From Streptomyces lydicus (GTDB lineage: Bacteria; Actinomycetota; Actinomycetes; Streptomycetales; Streptomycetaceae), in contig NZ_RDTE01000003.1 of assembly GCF_004125265.1 (NCBI RefSeq), positions 1,612,001-1,676,000 on the forward strand: 64,000 nucleotides of DNA, read 5' to 3'. Under the pieces are notes generated by a model, which made no database searches, had not been told where the DNA came from, and saw only the letters and a program-made list of their open reading frames with translations. Numbering within the stretch: position 1 is the stretch's first letter; the number at the start of each line of letters is the position of its first letter. Position numbers and translations under genes: made by a program. Shown here one piece after another: positions 16,274 through 25,634 of this stretch.

Positions 16274-17539
16274 TCACGCCACCGACCCGATCCGCCCCAC
16301 CCGACGGGCCGTGTCGTGGTGGATGGGGGTGTGCGCGCCGGTCAGCGGTACGCCGGTGCCGCCGCGGCGGTTGGCGACGATTTCGGCGGCGATGGACAGT
16401 GCGGTCTCCTCGGGGGTGCGGGCGCCGAGGTCGAGGCCGATGGGCGAGCGCAGGCGGTTGAGTTCGAGTTCGGTCAGGCCGGTGTCACGCAGCCGCCGCA
16501 GGCGGTCCAGGTGGGTGCGGCGGGAGCCCATCGCGCCGACGTAGGCGACCGGGAGCTTGAGTGCCCGCTCCAGCAGCGGGACGTCGAACTTGGCGTCGTG
16601 GGTCAGCACGCACAGCACCGTGCGGGCATCGAGGTCTTGGGAGTCCAGGTAGCGGTGCGGCCAGTCGACGACGATCTCGTCGGCGTCCGGGAAGCGGGTG
16701 CGGGTGGCGAAGACGGGGCGGGCGTCGCAGACCGTGACGTGGTAGTTGAGGAACTTGCCGACCTTGACCAGCGCGGAGGCGAAGTCGATCGCGCCGAAGA
16801 CGATCATGCGGGGCGCGGGGACGGAGGATTCGACGAGGAGAAGGACAGGCCTGCCGCACTGCTCCCCGTACGGCTGGTCCCCACCCGGCTGATTCCCACC
16901 CGGCTGCTCCGCGCCCTCGCCCCGGGCGCCGTCCCCGGGTGCCGGGCCCGACCCGATCTCGACCGTGGTGGTGCGCCCGGCGTCCAGCAGGGCGCGGGTC
17001 TGTGCGAGCGCGGTGCGGTCGAGGGCGGGGTGGCCGCCGAGGGTGCCGGTGTGGCTGCCGTCGGGGCGGACCAGCAGGGCACGGCCGCGGAGCTCGGCAG
17101 GGCCGTCGATGATCCGGGCGAGGGCCGCCGCCTCCCCCGTGGCGGCGGCGGCCAGCCCGGCGGCGAGCGTGTGGGCGGTGCCGTCCGCCGGCTCTCCCGG
17201 CGCCTGGCTGCCCGCGGAGCGCCCGCCCGCGGATACCGGCTGGACGAGGATGTCGATGACGCCGCCGCAGGTCAGGCCCACGGCGAAGGCATCCTCGTCG
17301 CTGTAGCCGAAGCGCTCCAGTACCGGCTCGCCGGTCCGCAGCGCCTCCTGGCACAGTTCGTACACCGCCCCCTCCACACATCCGCCGGAGACCGACCCGA
17401 TCGCCGTGCCGTCACTGTCGACGGCCAGGGCGGCTCCGGGCCGGCGGGGCGCGCTGCCGTGCGTGGCCACCACGGTGGCCACCGCGAAGTCGCGGCCCTG
17501 CCCGACCCACCGGTGCAGCTCTTCGGCGATGTCCAGCAT
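16274..17539 (-). CDS. xdhC: XdhC/CoxF-family molybdenum cofactor maturation protein
   Basis: 421 residues. The N-terminal XdhC_CoxI domain begins MLDIAEELHRWVGQGRDFAVATVVATHGSAPRRPGAALAV and includes GSVSGGCVEGAVYE; the C-terminal Rossmann-type XdhC_C domain includes RMIVFGAIDFASALVKVGKFLNYHVTVCDARPVFAT and VLTHDAKFDVPLLERAL. XdhC binds molybdenum cofactor, helps its sulfuration and delivers it to xanthine dehydrogenase. A Gly/Pro-rich linker of about 40 residues separates the domains, which is somewhat long. AAGGAG precedes ATG 17539. It is the last gene of the purine cluster, 66 bases after the permease. Confidence 0.92.
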   Translation of the reverse strand: MLDIAEELHRWVGQGRDFAVATVVATHGSAPRRPGAALAVDSDGTAIGSVSGGCVEGAVYELCQEALRTGEPVLERFGYSDEDAFAVGLTCGGVIDILVQPVSAGGRSAGSQAPGEPADGTAHTLAAGLAAAATGEAAALARIIDGPAELRGRALLVRPDGSHTGTLGGHPALDRTALAQTRALLDAGRTTTVEIGSGPAPGDGARGEGAEQPGGNQPGGDQPYGEQCGRPVLLLVESSVPAPRMIVFGAIDFASALVKVGKFLNYHVTVCDARPVFATRTRFPDADEIVVDWPHRYLDSQDLDARTVLCVLTHDAKFDVPLLERALKLPVAYVGAMGSRRTHLDRLRRLRDTGLTELELNRLRSPIGLDLGARTPEETALSIAAEIVANRRGGTGVPLTGAHTPIHHDTARRVGRIGSVA

Positions 17540-17605
17540 GTCGGTCTCCTTACGGACGGATGGGGTTCCCGCTCGGGCGAAGCCGAGAGCGGGGAGGGCG
17601 GGCGG

Positions 17606-19063
17606 TTACTTGACGCCCAGCCACTGCTCGATCGGATGGAGCGAGAAGTAGACGACGAAGATCGCGGCCAGCACCCACATGAAGCCGCCGATCTCGCGCC
17701 ATTTGCCCTGTGCCGCCTTAATGGCAACGTAGGCGATGACGCCCCCGCCCACACCTGCGGTGATGCTGTAGGTGAACGGCATGAGGGCCACGGTCAGGAA
17801 GACCGGGATGGACACCGAGCGGTCGCGCCAGTCCACGTGGCCTGCGGCGCTCATCATCATCGAGCCGATGACGACGAGGGCGGCCGAGGCGACCTGGGCC
17901 GGTACGAGCTGGGTGACCGGGGTGAAGAACAGGCAGGCCGCGAAGAGCAGGCCGGTGACGACGGACGACAGGCCGGTACGGGCGCCCTCGCCGACACCGC
18001 TCGCCGATTCGATGAACACGGTCTGGCCGGAGGCGCCGGCCACCCCGCCGATCGCCCCGCCCGCGCCGTCCACGAACAGCGCCTTCGACAGGCCCGGCAT
18101 CCGGCCCTGGTCGTCGGCCAGCTTGGCCTCGGTGCCGACGCCGATGATGGTGGCCATGGCGTCGAAGAAGCCGGCCAGCACCAGGGTGAAGACGATCATG
18201 CCGACGCTCAGCGCGCCGATCGAGCCCCAGCCGCCGAATTCGACATGGCCGAAGAGGCCGAAGTCGGGCATCGCGACCGCGCCGCCGCTCAGCTCCGGGG
18301 GCGTACCGCCCCAGTCCTTGGCCGTGAGGCCGCCGATCCTGGTCGCGGCGATGGACAGCACACTGCCGGCCACGATGCCGATGAGGATCGCGCCGGACAC
18401 CTTGCGGGCCTGCAGCATGAAGATCAGCAGCAGGGTGACGCAGAAGAACAGGACCGGCCAGCCGGACAGCTGCCCGGTCAGGCCCAGGGTGACGGGGCCG
18501 CCCTCGCCCTTGCCCACGAAACCGGCCTTCACCAGCCCCAGAAGGGCGACGAACATGCCGATGCCCATGGTGATGGCGTGCTTGAGCGCCAGCGGGATGG
18601 CGTTCATGATCATCTCGCGGAGGCCGGTGACCACCAGGAGGCAGATCACCACGCCGTAGACCACACACATGCCCATCGCCTGCGGCCAGGTCATGTGCGG
18701 GACGACCTGGGCGGTCAGTGTGGCGGAGACGTTCAGGCCGGCTGCCAGGGCCAGCGGTACCTTGCCGATGAAGCCCATCAGCAGCGTGGAGACAGCCGCG
18801 GCCAGCGCGGTCGCGGTGACCACCCCCGCATGCGCGAGGGTGTTCTTCTCCACGTCCGGGGTCGACAGGATCAGCGGGTTGAGCAGGAGGATGTAGCACA
18901 TCGCCATGAAGGTGGTGATGCCGCCGCGCACCTCTTGCGCAAGCGTCGATCCTCTGTCGGAGATGTGGAAGTACCGGTCGAGCCAGGACCGGCCGGCGGG
19001 CTGGCGCGAGCCGGCGCCCGCGTCTTCCGCCGTGGTCCTCGGCTCGGTGGACTGCTGGGTCAT
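17606..19063 (-). CDS. NCS2-family purine permease (AzgA-like)
   Basis: 485 residues with about 12 hydrophobic segments. It fits the AzgA/hypoxanthine-guanine branch of NCS2: RYFHISDRGSTLAQEVRGGITTFMAMCYILLLNP at the N-terminus and the branch signature TVFIESASGVGEGARTGLSSVVTG. It should import purine bases for the xanthine dehydrogenase encoded upstream in the same direction. A likely terminator and 250 bases separate it from the molybdopterin subunit gene, so it may also have its own promoter; xdhC follows after 66 bases. Confidence 0.92.
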   Translation of the reverse strand: MTQQSTEPRTTAEDAGAGSRQPAGRSWLDRYFHISDRGSTLAQEVRGGITTFMAMCYILLLNPLILSTPDVEKNTLAHAGVVTATALAAAVSTLLMGFIGKVPLALAAGLNVSATLTAQVVPHMTWPQAMGMCVVYGVVICLLVVTGLREMIMNAIPLALKHAITMGIGMFVALLGLVKAGFVGKGEGGPVTLGLTGQLSGWPVLFFCVTLLLIFMLQARKVSGAILIGIVAGSVLSIAATRIGGLTAKDWGGTPPELSGGAVAMPDFGLFGHVEFGGWGSIGALSVGMIVFTLVLAGFFDAMATIIGVGTEAKLADDQGRMPGLSKALFVDGAGGAIGGVAGASGQTVFIESASGVGEGARTGLSSVVTGLLFAACLFFTPVTQLVPAQVASAALVVIGSMMMSAAGHVDWRDRSVSIPVFLTVALMPFTYSITAGVGGGVIAYVAIKAAQGKWREIGGFMWVLAAIFVVYFSLHPIEQWLGVK

Positions 19064-19286
19064 GGTGCCTTACTCCCAAGGTTCACAGGGGCACTCGCCG
19101 CGAGGTGCGAGATTTGGGATGGATTCCGGCTGCACGACCCGGGGGACGGCCCGAGACGAACGGGGGTACTGGCTCCGCCGGAGCGGAGCAGCGACTGCGT
19201 GGTGCGCGGTGTGTGGTGGGACTCCGGGCGGTGAGCGGAGGAGGACGGACAGGGACACCCCTGACACCCACCGCCCGGAGACCGGT

Positions 19287-19308
19287 GTCCGGGGTCTCGC
19301 CCCCGGAC
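19287..19308 (-). terminator. Hairpin after the xanthine dehydrogenase Mo-subunit gene
   Basis: GTCCGGGG (19287-19294) and CCCCGGAC (19301-19308) form an 8-bp stem with a 6-base loop, 5 bases beyond the stop codon of the subunit gene. It probably ends or attenuates the transcript before the permease. Confidence 0.6.
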
Positions 19309-19313
19309 GGTCT

Positions 19314-21725
19314 CTAGGTGCCGGTGAGGTGTTCGGGCCGTACCGGCGTCTTGGTGAGCTCCAGCCCGGTCGCGTTCCGGATCGCCGCGAGGACGGCCGG
19401 GGTGGACGACAGGGTGGGGGCCTCGCCGATGCCGCGCAGCCCGTAGGGGGCGTGCTCGTCGGCGAGTTCGAGCACATCGACCGGGATGGTCGGGGTGTCG
19501 AGAATCGTGGGGATGAGGTAGTCCGTGAAGGAGGGGTTGCGCACCTTCGCGGTCTTGGGGTCGACGATGATCTCCTCCATGACCGCCACGCCCAGCCCCT
19601 GGGTGGTCCCTCCCTGGATCTGGCCGACGACGGACAGCGGGTTGAGTGCCTTGCCGACGTCCTGGGCGCAGGCCAGCTCGATGACCTTGACCAGGCCGAG
19701 TTCGGTGTCCACCTCGACGACCGCGCGGTGGGCCGCGAAGGAGTACTGGACATGGCCGTTGCCCTGGCCGGTGTGCAGGTCGAAGGGCTCGGTGGGGCGG
19801 TGGCGCCACTCCAGCTCCAGGTCGACCGCCTCGTCCTCCAGCACGTCCGCCAGATTGGCCAGCACCTCGCCGCCGTCGGTGACGACCTTGCCGCCCTCCA
19901 GCAGGAGTTCGGCGGTCGCCCAGGCCGGGTGGTACGTGCCGAACTTGCGCCGGCCGATGTCGAGGACCTGTTCGCGGACGTGCTCACAGGTGTTCTTGAC
20001 GGCGCCGCCGGTGACATAGGTCTGGCGGGAGGCGGAGGTGGATCCGGCCGAGCCGACCCGGGTGTCGGCGGGCTGGATGGTGACCTGCTGGACCCCCAGC
20101 TCGGTACGGGCGATCTGGGCGTGGACGGTGACACCGCCCTGGCCGACCTCCGCCATCGCGGTGTGGACGGTGGCGACCGGCACCCCGCCGACGACCTCCA
20201 TCCGCACCCGGGCGGTGGAGTAGTCGTCGAAGCCCTCGGAGAAGCCGACGTTCTTGATGCCGACGGCGTAGCCGATGCCGCGGACCACGCCCTCGCCGTG
20301 GGTGGTGTTGGACAGTCCGCCGGGCAGCGCACGGACGTCGGCACCCGCCCCGGCCGTCAGCCACTGCTGCTCCGGCGGGAGCGGCATCGCCTTGACCCGG
20401 CGCAGGAGTTCGGCGACCGGGGCCGGGGAGTCGACCGGCTGGCCGGTGGGCATGATCGTGCCCTGCTCCATGGCGTTGAGCTGCCGGAATTCGACCGGGT
20501 CCATGCCCAGCTTCTTGGCGACCTTGTCCATCTGCGCCTCGTAGGCGAAGCAGGCCTGGACGGCGCCGAAGCCGCGCATCGCCCCGCAGGGCGGGTTGTT
20601 GGAGTAGAGCGCGATGGCCTCGATGTCGACGTCGTCGACGACGTACGGGCCGACGGCGAGCGAGGAGGCGTTGCCGACGACGGCCGGGGAGGCAGAGGCG
20701 TAGGCGCCGCCGTCCAGCACGATGCGGCACTTGAGGTGGGTGAGCTTGCCGTCCTTGGTGGCGCCGTGCTCGTACCAGAGCCTGGCCGGGTGCCGGTGGA
20801 CGTGCCCGAAGAAGGACTCGAACCGGTTGTAGACGATCTTGACGGGCTTGCCGGTGCGCAGCGCCAGGAGGCAGGCGTGGATCTGCATCGACAGGTCCTC
20901 ACGGCCGCCGAACGCGCCGCCGACGCCCGAGAGCGTCATCCGCACCTTCTCCGGGGGCAGGCCGAGGACCGGGGCGATCTGACGCAGGTCGGAGTGCAGC
21001 CACTGGGTGGCGACGTACAGGTCGACGCCGCCGTCCTCGCCGGGTACCGCGAGGCCGGACTCCGGGCCGAGGAAGGCCTGGTCCTGCATGCCGAAGACGT
21101 ACTCGCCCGAGACGATGACATCGGCCTTCTTCGCGGCCTCGGCGGCGTTGCCGCGGATGATCGGCTGGCGGTGGACGATGTTCGGGTGCGGTACGTGCCC
21201 GATGTGGTGGTCGGTGCGGTTCTCGTGGACCAGCGGGGCGCCCTCGGCGGTGGCGGAGGCCTCGTCGGTGACGACCGGCAGCTCGGCGTAGTCGATCTTG
21301 ATCTTGGCGGCGGCGCGGCGCGCGGTCTCGGGGTGGTCGGCGGCGACCAGCGCGACCGGCTCCCCGTGGTGGCGCACCTTGCCGTGTGCGAGAACCGGCG
21401 TGTCCTGGATCTCCAGGCCGTAGTTCTTCACCTCGGTGGGCAGATCGTCGTAGGTCAGGACGGCGTAGACGCCGGAGGTCGCCAGCGCCTCGGAGGTGTC
21501 GATCGACCTGATCTCGGCGTGCGCGGTGGTGGAGCGCAGGGTGTAGCCCCACAGCATGTCCTCGTGCCACATGTCCGAGGAGTAGGCGAACTCGCCGGTC
21601 ACCTTGAGGGTGCCGTCGGGCCGCAGCGTGGACTCACCGATGCCGGCCTTGGTCTGGCCGCCCTGGGTGAGGTTCGTGGGCGTACGGCCCGGAGCCGTCG
21701 CGAGGCGGGTCTCCTTGTCTGCCAT
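19314..21725 (-). CDS. Xanthine dehydrogenase, molybdopterin-binding subunit
   Basis: 803 residues. The xanthine oxidase family core runs from TKAGIGESTLRPDGTLKVTGEFAYSSD through SGVGGAFGGREDLSMQ (cofactor contact), PCGAMRGFGAVQACFAYEAQMD and TEVGQGG-like AMAEVGQGGVTVHAQIA, to the C-terminal LRGIGEAPTLSSTPAV, whose Glu is the expected catalytic base. It hydroxylates hypoxanthine and xanthine to urate. ATG 21725 lies 5 bases after the stop of the 2Fe-2S gene, and the longer frame upstream overlaps that gene, so I rejected it. It is the third gene of the FAD/2Fe-2S/Mo operon, probably controlled by the PucR protein at 23484. Confidence 0.93.
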   Translation of the reverse strand: MADKETRLATAPGRTPTNLTQGGQTKAGIGESTLRPDGTLKVTGEFAYSSDMWHEDMLWGYTLRSTTAHAEIRSIDTSEALATSGVYAVLTYDDLPTEVKNYGLEIQDTPVLAHGKVRHHGEPVALVAADHPETARRAAAKIKIDYAELPVVTDEASATAEGAPLVHENRTDHHIGHVPHPNIVHRQPIIRGNAAEAAKKADVIVSGEYVFGMQDQAFLGPESGLAVPGEDGGVDLYVATQWLHSDLRQIAPVLGLPPEKVRMTLSGVGGAFGGREDLSMQIHACLLALRTGKPVKIVYNRFESFFGHVHRHPARLWYEHGATKDGKLTHLKCRIVLDGGAYASASPAVVGNASSLAVGPYVVDDVDIEAIALYSNNPPCGAMRGFGAVQACFAYEAQMDKVAKKLGMDPVEFRQLNAMEQGTIMPTGQPVDSPAPVAELLRRVKAMPLPPEQQWLTAGAGADVRALPGGLSNTTHGEGVVRGIGYAVGIKNVGFSEGFDDYSTARVRMEVVGGVPVATVHTAMAEVGQGGVTVHAQIARTELGVQQVTIQPADTRVGSAGSTSASRQTYVTGGAVKNTCEHVREQVLDIGRRKFGTYHPAWATAELLLEGGKVVTDGGEVLANLADVLEDEAVDLELEWRHRPTEPFDLHTGQGNGHVQYSFAAHRAVVEVDTELGLVKVIELACAQDVGKALNPLSVVGQIQGGTTQGLGVAVMEEIIVDPKTAKVRNPSFTDYLIPTILDTPTIPVDVLELADEHAPYGLRGIGEAPTLSSTPAVLAAIRNATGLELTKTPVRPEHLTGT

Positions 21726-21730
21726 GGCGA

Positions 21731-22330
21731 TCAGGCCCCCTGTCCGGCGGTACGGGACTCGCCGCGGGCGGCCGCCAGCCGGACCGCGTCGAGGATCTTC
21801 TCGTAGCCCGTGCAGCGGCACAGGTTGCCCGACAGCGCCTCACGGATGTCGGCGTCCGACGGGGAGTCGTTGCGCTCCAGCAGCTCATCGGCGGCGACCA
21901 GCAGGCCCGGGGTGCAAAAGCCGCACTGGACCGCGCCCGCGTCGATGAACGCCTGCTGGATCGGGGCGAGTTCGGTCCCCTCACCGGCATGCGAATCCGC
22001 CGGACGGGCCTGCCACCGCTGGGCCTGGTCGATGCTCGTACCGCAGGCGCCGGAGGCACAGCCGCCGTTCTCGGCGCGCTGCTTGGCGAAGTCCGCCAGG
22101 CCCTCGACGGTCACCACGTCGCGGCCCTCGACCTGGCCCGCGGCGACCAGACAGGAGCACACCGGGACACCATCCAGACGGACCGTGCAGGAGCCACATT
22201 CGCCCTGCTCACAGGCGTTCTTGGAGCCGGGCAGGCCCATCCGCTCGCGGAGGACGTACAGCAGGCTCTCGCCTTCCCAGACGTCGTCGGCCTCCTGCTG
22301 GCGGCCGTTGACGGTGAATGTCACGCGCAC
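21731..22330 (-). CDS. Xanthine dehydrogenase, 2Fe-2S subunit
   Basis: 199 residues with both clusters of the family: the plant-ferredoxin type (NACEQGECGSCTVRLDGVPVCSC) and the second in the helical domain (VQCGFCTPG and GNLCRCTGYEKI). Between them lies an insertion of about 40 residues (VEGLADFAKQ to APIQQAF) with two more cysteines (GGCASGACG), as in actinobacterial homologues. The start is GTG 22330, with AAGGAGAGG ahead of it inside the end of the FAD gene, so the two genes overlap by 10 bases and are translationally coupled. It carries electrons from the molybdenum centre to FAD. Confidence 0.93.
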   Translation of the reverse strand: MRVTFTVNGRQQEADDVWEGESLLYVLRERMGLPGSKNACEQGECGSCTVRLDGVPVCSCLVAAGQVEGRDVVTVEGLADFAKQRAENGGCASGACGTSIDQAQRWQARPADSHAGEGTELAPIQQAFIDAGAVQCGFCTPGLLVAADELLERNDSPSDADIREALSGNLCRCTGYEKILDAVRLAAARGESRTAGQGA

Positions 22331-23208
22331 TGTGCGCTCCTCTCCTTGCCCCGGTAGGACTCCCAGGTCCAGCCGAGGGTGCGGCGCGCCATGATGCCGA
22401 CCGCATGCCTGCGGTACTTGGCGCTGCCGCGCACATCGTCGATCGGGTTGCAGGCGCCGGAGGCGAGCTGCGCGAACTGCTTGGCGAGGGACGGCGGGAG
22501 GGGCGCGCCCGACTCCCAGAAGCCGCCCTCCTCCAGCGCCGCGGCGAGGAAGTCCTCGGCCTCCCGCGCCCGTACGGGGGTGGGCGCGGCGGAGCCGATG
22601 CCGGTGCGCACCGTGCGGGCGGTGGGGTGCAGCGCGATACCGAAGGCGCAGACCGCGATGACCATGGCGTTGCGGGTGCCCACCTTGGAGAACTGCTGCG
22701 GGCCGTCCGCCTTGGGCAGATGCACCGACCGGATCAGCTCGTCGGCCTCCATGGCGTTGCGCTTGACGCCGGTGTAGAAGTCGTCGATCGGGATCATCCG
22801 GCGGCCGCGTACGGATTCCACCTCGACCTCGCAGCCGGCCGCGAGCAGCGCGGGGTGCGCGTCGCCGGCCGGGGAGGCGGTGCCGAGGTTGCCGCCGACG
22901 CCGCCGCGGTTGCGGATCTGCGGGGAGGCCACCGTGTGGGAGGCCAGGGCCAGGCCCGGGAGTTCGGCCCGCAGGTTCTCCATGATCTGCGTGTACGTGA
23001 CGGAGGCACCCAGGCGCACGGTCTTCTCGCCGACCTCCCACTCGCTCAGGTCACCGATGCGGTTCAGGTCGAGCAGGTACGCGGGGCGGCGGTGGTCGAA
23101 GTTGATCTCGACCATCACGTCCGTGCCGCCCGCGATGGGCACAGCGGTCGGGTGCTCGGCCTTGGCGGCGAGCGCCTCCTCCCAGCTGGCGGGGCGAAGG
23201 AAGTCCAT
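22321..23208 (-). CDS. Xanthine dehydrogenase, FAD-binding subunit
   Basis: 295 residues. It has the FAD-binding domain of molybdopterin dehydrogenases: PIAGGTDVMVEINFDHRRPAYLLDLNRI (FAD loop), RNRGGVGGNLGTASPAGDAHPALLAAGCEVEV (second FAD loop) and the C-terminal CO dehydrogenase flavoprotein domain. It passes electrons to NAD+. It is the first gene of the xanthine dehydrogenase operon, divergent from pucR across 275 bases. An 18-bp direct repeat (two TTCTACGAA units) lies 11 bases before its start. Confidence 0.92.
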   Translation of the reverse strand: MDFLRPASWEEALAAKAEHPTAVPIAGGTDVMVEINFDHRRPAYLLDLNRIGDLSEWEVGEKTVRLGASVTYTQIMENLRAELPGLALASHTVASPQIRNRGGVGGNLGTASPAGDAHPALLAAGCEVEVESVRGRRMIPIDDFYTGVKRNAMEADELIRSVHLPKADGPQQFSKVGTRNAMVIAVCAFGIALHPTARTVRTGIGSAAPTPVRAREAEDFLAAALEEGGFWESGAPLPPSLAKQFAQLASGACNPIDDVRGSAKYRRHAVGIMARRTLGWTWESYRGKERSAQCA

Positions 23209-23218
23209 CGTTGGCCTC

Positions 23219-23236
23219 TTCTACGAATTCTACGAA
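23219..23236. repeat. Two adjacent 9-bp repeats at the xanthine dehydrogenase operon start
   Basis: TTCTACGAA occurs twice in a row, 23219-23227 and 23228-23236, immediately upstream of the FAD-subunit start and in the divergent gap with pucR. It is AT-rich for this genome and could be a PucR-type binding site or part of the leader. Confidence 0.5.
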
Positions 23237-23483
23237 ATCGGGTCGTTCGCTACTCATGGTGAGGACGCTGCGCCGGCATCGCCACGGAGTCGTTCCTTCA
23301 TGTCTTGTTCATGGGGATGAGTTCAGTGAACGCGCCCGGCACCCGCCCGGTGCAGTCACCGAAACCATGAAGCGGTTGGCTGGCCACACCACATGTCTTG
23401 TAGATTCGAACGAAAGACGAGGCTAGGAAACCTCGCGGCATTCCACCGGCAACACCAGACAGCAAAGAACGGCGGGCGAGGTC

Positions 23484-25226
23484 ATGCGGCTCCGCGCACT
23501 CCTGGACACCCACACCCTTGGCCTCCGGCTCCTCGGGGGCGAGGAAGAGCTGGACCGCACGGTACGCGGCGTGATGACCACCGACCTGCGTGACCCCAGC
23601 CGCTACCTCTCCGGCGGCGAACTGGTGCTGACGGGGCTGGCGTGGCGCCGTGAACCGGAGGACTCCGAGCGGTTCGTGCGCATCCTGGCCACCGCGGGGG
23701 TCGCCGGGCTCGCGGCGGGCGAGGCGGAGCTGGGCTCGGTCCCCGACGACCTCGTACAGGCCTGCCTGCGCCACCGGCTGCCGCTGTTCTCCGTCGTCGA
23801 GGACGTCTCGTTCGCCTCCATCACCGAGCATGTCGTCCGCCAGGTCTCCAGCGAGCGGGCGGGCGATCTGGCGGCCGTGGTGGACCGCCACCGGCGGCTG
23901 ATGACGTCGGGCCCCACGGGCGGCGGCCCGGAGGTGGTCCTGGACCTGCTCGGCTCCGACCTGGACCTGCGGGCCTGGGTGCTCTCCCCCACGGGCCGGC
24001 AGATCGCGGGCTCCACACTGGCGGACGCCGGGCCCGAGCTCTCCGGTGACCTGGCCGCCCATCTCGCGGGCGAGCATCTGGCGGCGGCCCGTTCGGGGCG
24101 CCGGGGCCCGCATCGCGTCACGGTCGAGGGCGGCGCCGCGACGGGGGCCGCCGCGGACGAGGCCCGGGGGAAGCCCGAGGAGGGACGTCGGCCCGGCGAG
24201 GGGCCTGCGAGCTCCACCTTCTCCCTCTTCCCGATCCGCCACGAGGGCCGTGACCTGCGCCGGACGCTGCTGAGCGACTGGCTGCTGGCCGTCGAGGCGG
24301 ACGCCGGCGACTGGTCCGAAGAGCGCCTTGACCTGCTGCACGGCGTCACCCAGCTGATCGTCGTGGAACGCGACCGGCGCGATGCCGCCCGTACGGTGCG
24401 CCGCCGGCTCGCCCAGGAGGTCCTGGAGCTCGTCCAGACCGGCGCTCCGCCCGCCGAGATCGCCGCCCGGCTGCGGGTGGCGGCTCCTGTGCTGCTGCCG
24501 GGACTGGGCGCGGCCCCGCACTGGCAGATCGTGGTGGCCAGGGTCGAGTGGGAGGACGGCGACGTCCCCGGCGGCCCGGTGGCGCAGAGCCTGCTGGAGG
24601 AAATGCTGGTCGACCCCGGCACGTTCGGCCCGGAGCCCTCCGACCGGATCGCCGTGGCACACACCGGCGACGAGGCGGTGGCGCTGGTGCCGCTGCCCGT
24701 CCCGGACGAACCCGGCGCCGCCTCGACGAGCGGGCTGCACGCCCATGAGCTGCTGTCCGCCGTCCGCGCACCCCTGGGCCGCGGTCTGGCGGACGACGGG
24801 CGGCTGACGGTCGGGGTGAGCGCCGCGGTCCACTCCGCCGAGGGCCTGCGCGGCGCCCTGGAGGAGGCCCGGCACGCCCGCCGGGTCGCCGCGGCCCGTC
24901 CGGGCCGGGTCTGCGCCGCCGGGCACGAGGAGCTGGCCTCGCACGTCCTGCTGCTGCCCTTCGTGCCGGACGACGTCCGACGGGCCTTCACCGCCCGCCT
25001 CCTGGACCCGCTGCGCGACTACGACCGCAAGCACCGCGCCGAGCTGATCCCCACCCTGGAGGCGTTCCTGGACTGCGACGGCTCCTGGACCCGCTGCGCC
25101 AGCCGCCTGCACCTGCACGTCAACACCCTCCGCTACCGGGTGGGCCGCATCGAGCAGCTGACCGGCCGCGACCTGTCCCGCCTGGAGGACAAGCTCGACT
25201 TCTTCCTGGCGCTGCGGATGAGCTGA
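23484..25226 (+). CDS. pucR: PucR-family transcriptional regulator of purine catabolism
   Basis: 580 residues. An N-terminal PucR domain (LRALLDTHTLGLRLLGGEEELDRTVRGVMTTDLRDPSRYLSGGELVLTGLAW) is followed by a central GGDEF-like segment and the C-terminal CdaR helix-turn-helix (TLEAFLDCDGSWTRCASRLHLHVNTLRYRVGRIEQLTGRDLSRLEDKLDFFLALRM). Its position divergent from the xanthine dehydrogenase operon fits a purine-responsive regulator of that operon. The start at ATG 23484 follows GGCGAGG. Family members can activate or repress; the sign of control here is not visible. A strong terminator lies downstream. Confidence 0.92.
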   Translation: MRLRALLDTHTLGLRLLGGEEELDRTVRGVMTTDLRDPSRYLSGGELVLTGLAWRREPEDSERFVRILATAGVAGLAAGEAELGSVPDDLVQACLRHRLPLFSVVEDVSFASITEHVVRQVSSERAGDLAAVVDRHRRLMTSGPTGGGPEVVLDLLGSDLDLRAWVLSPTGRQIAGSTLADAGPELSGDLAAHLAGEHLAAARSGRRGPHRVTVEGGAATGAAADEARGKPEEGRRPGEGPASSTFSLFPIRHEGRDLRRTLLSDWLLAVEADAGDWSEERLDLLHGVTQLIVVERDRRDAARTVRRRLAQEVLELVQTGAPPAEIAARLRVAAPVLLPGLGAAPHWQIVVARVEWEDGDVPGGPVAQSLLEEMLVDPGTFGPEPSDRIAVAHTGDEAVALVPLPVPDEPGAASTSGLHAHELLSAVRAPLGRGLADDGRLTVGVSAAVHSAEGLRGALEEARHARRVAAARPGRVCAAGHEELASHVLLLPFVPDDVRRAFTARLLDPLRDYDRKHRAELIPTLEAFLDCDGSWTRCASRLHLHVNTLRYRVGRIEQLTGRDLSRLEDKLDFFLALRMS

Positions 25227-25351
25227 CGGCGCGGGCGCGCGTCACGCCGCGATCGCGGGTCACGGCGGCGTCCGGGTCACGGCGTCGTCCCCGTCACGGC
25301 GTCGTCCATGTCATGCGCCGCCGAGCGACTGCCCGCGTCCGCGGCCCGTCC

Positions 25352-25380
25352 GGGCCCCGCCGTTCGATCCGGCGGGGCCC
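25352..25380 (+). terminator. Strong terminator after pucR
   Basis: GGGCCCCGCCG (25352-25362) and CGGCGGGGCCC (25370-25380) form a perfect 11-bp stem with a 7-base loop. Confidence 0.75.
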
Positions 25381-25634
25381 ATTACGCCATTCGGGGTAAC
25401 TCGATCGGGCGTCATCGAGCGTCATCGGGCGTCATCGCGGGACCCGTCGGGGTGCCACGGGCCCGCCGCACGGTGCGGCGATGTGCCCGATCAGGGCCGC
25501 GCCCGCGGTCCGGAACGCCCGCCCGGGGATTGTGAATTCATTCACCCACCCCCTTGGCCGGGCGGCGGGATCCGTGCTGAGATTCGCCCACTGCTTCCAA
25601 CTTCCAGCTCAATGGCGCGCTCGGGGAGGGCAAT
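25381..25634. other. Intergenic region before the TPR-like gene
   Basis: The gene-free gap between pucR and the next gene is 408 bases (25227-25634). Apart from the terminator it holds only short repeats: three 10-bp GCGTCATCG-type units at about 25409-25438, and GTCACGGCG-type units near 25250-25300. I see no gene. The promoter of the 25635 gene must lie here. Confidence 0.5.

Noticed and set aside
16247..19234. A 995-codon plus-strand frame opposite xdhC and the purine permease
   Set aside because: A shadow of the minus-strand genes, with no recognisable domain and compositional bias.
18906..21806. A 966-codon plus-strand frame opposite the xanthine dehydrogenase Mo subunit
   Set aside because: A compositional shadow; the minus strand carries complete xanthine dehydrogenase motifs.
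21731..23041. A single 436-codon frame suggesting a fused FAD/2Fe-2S protein
   Set aside because: The N-terminal part lies inside the FAD gene in the wrong frame; a GTG with a good ribosome binding site at 22330 gives the normal 2Fe-2S subunit.
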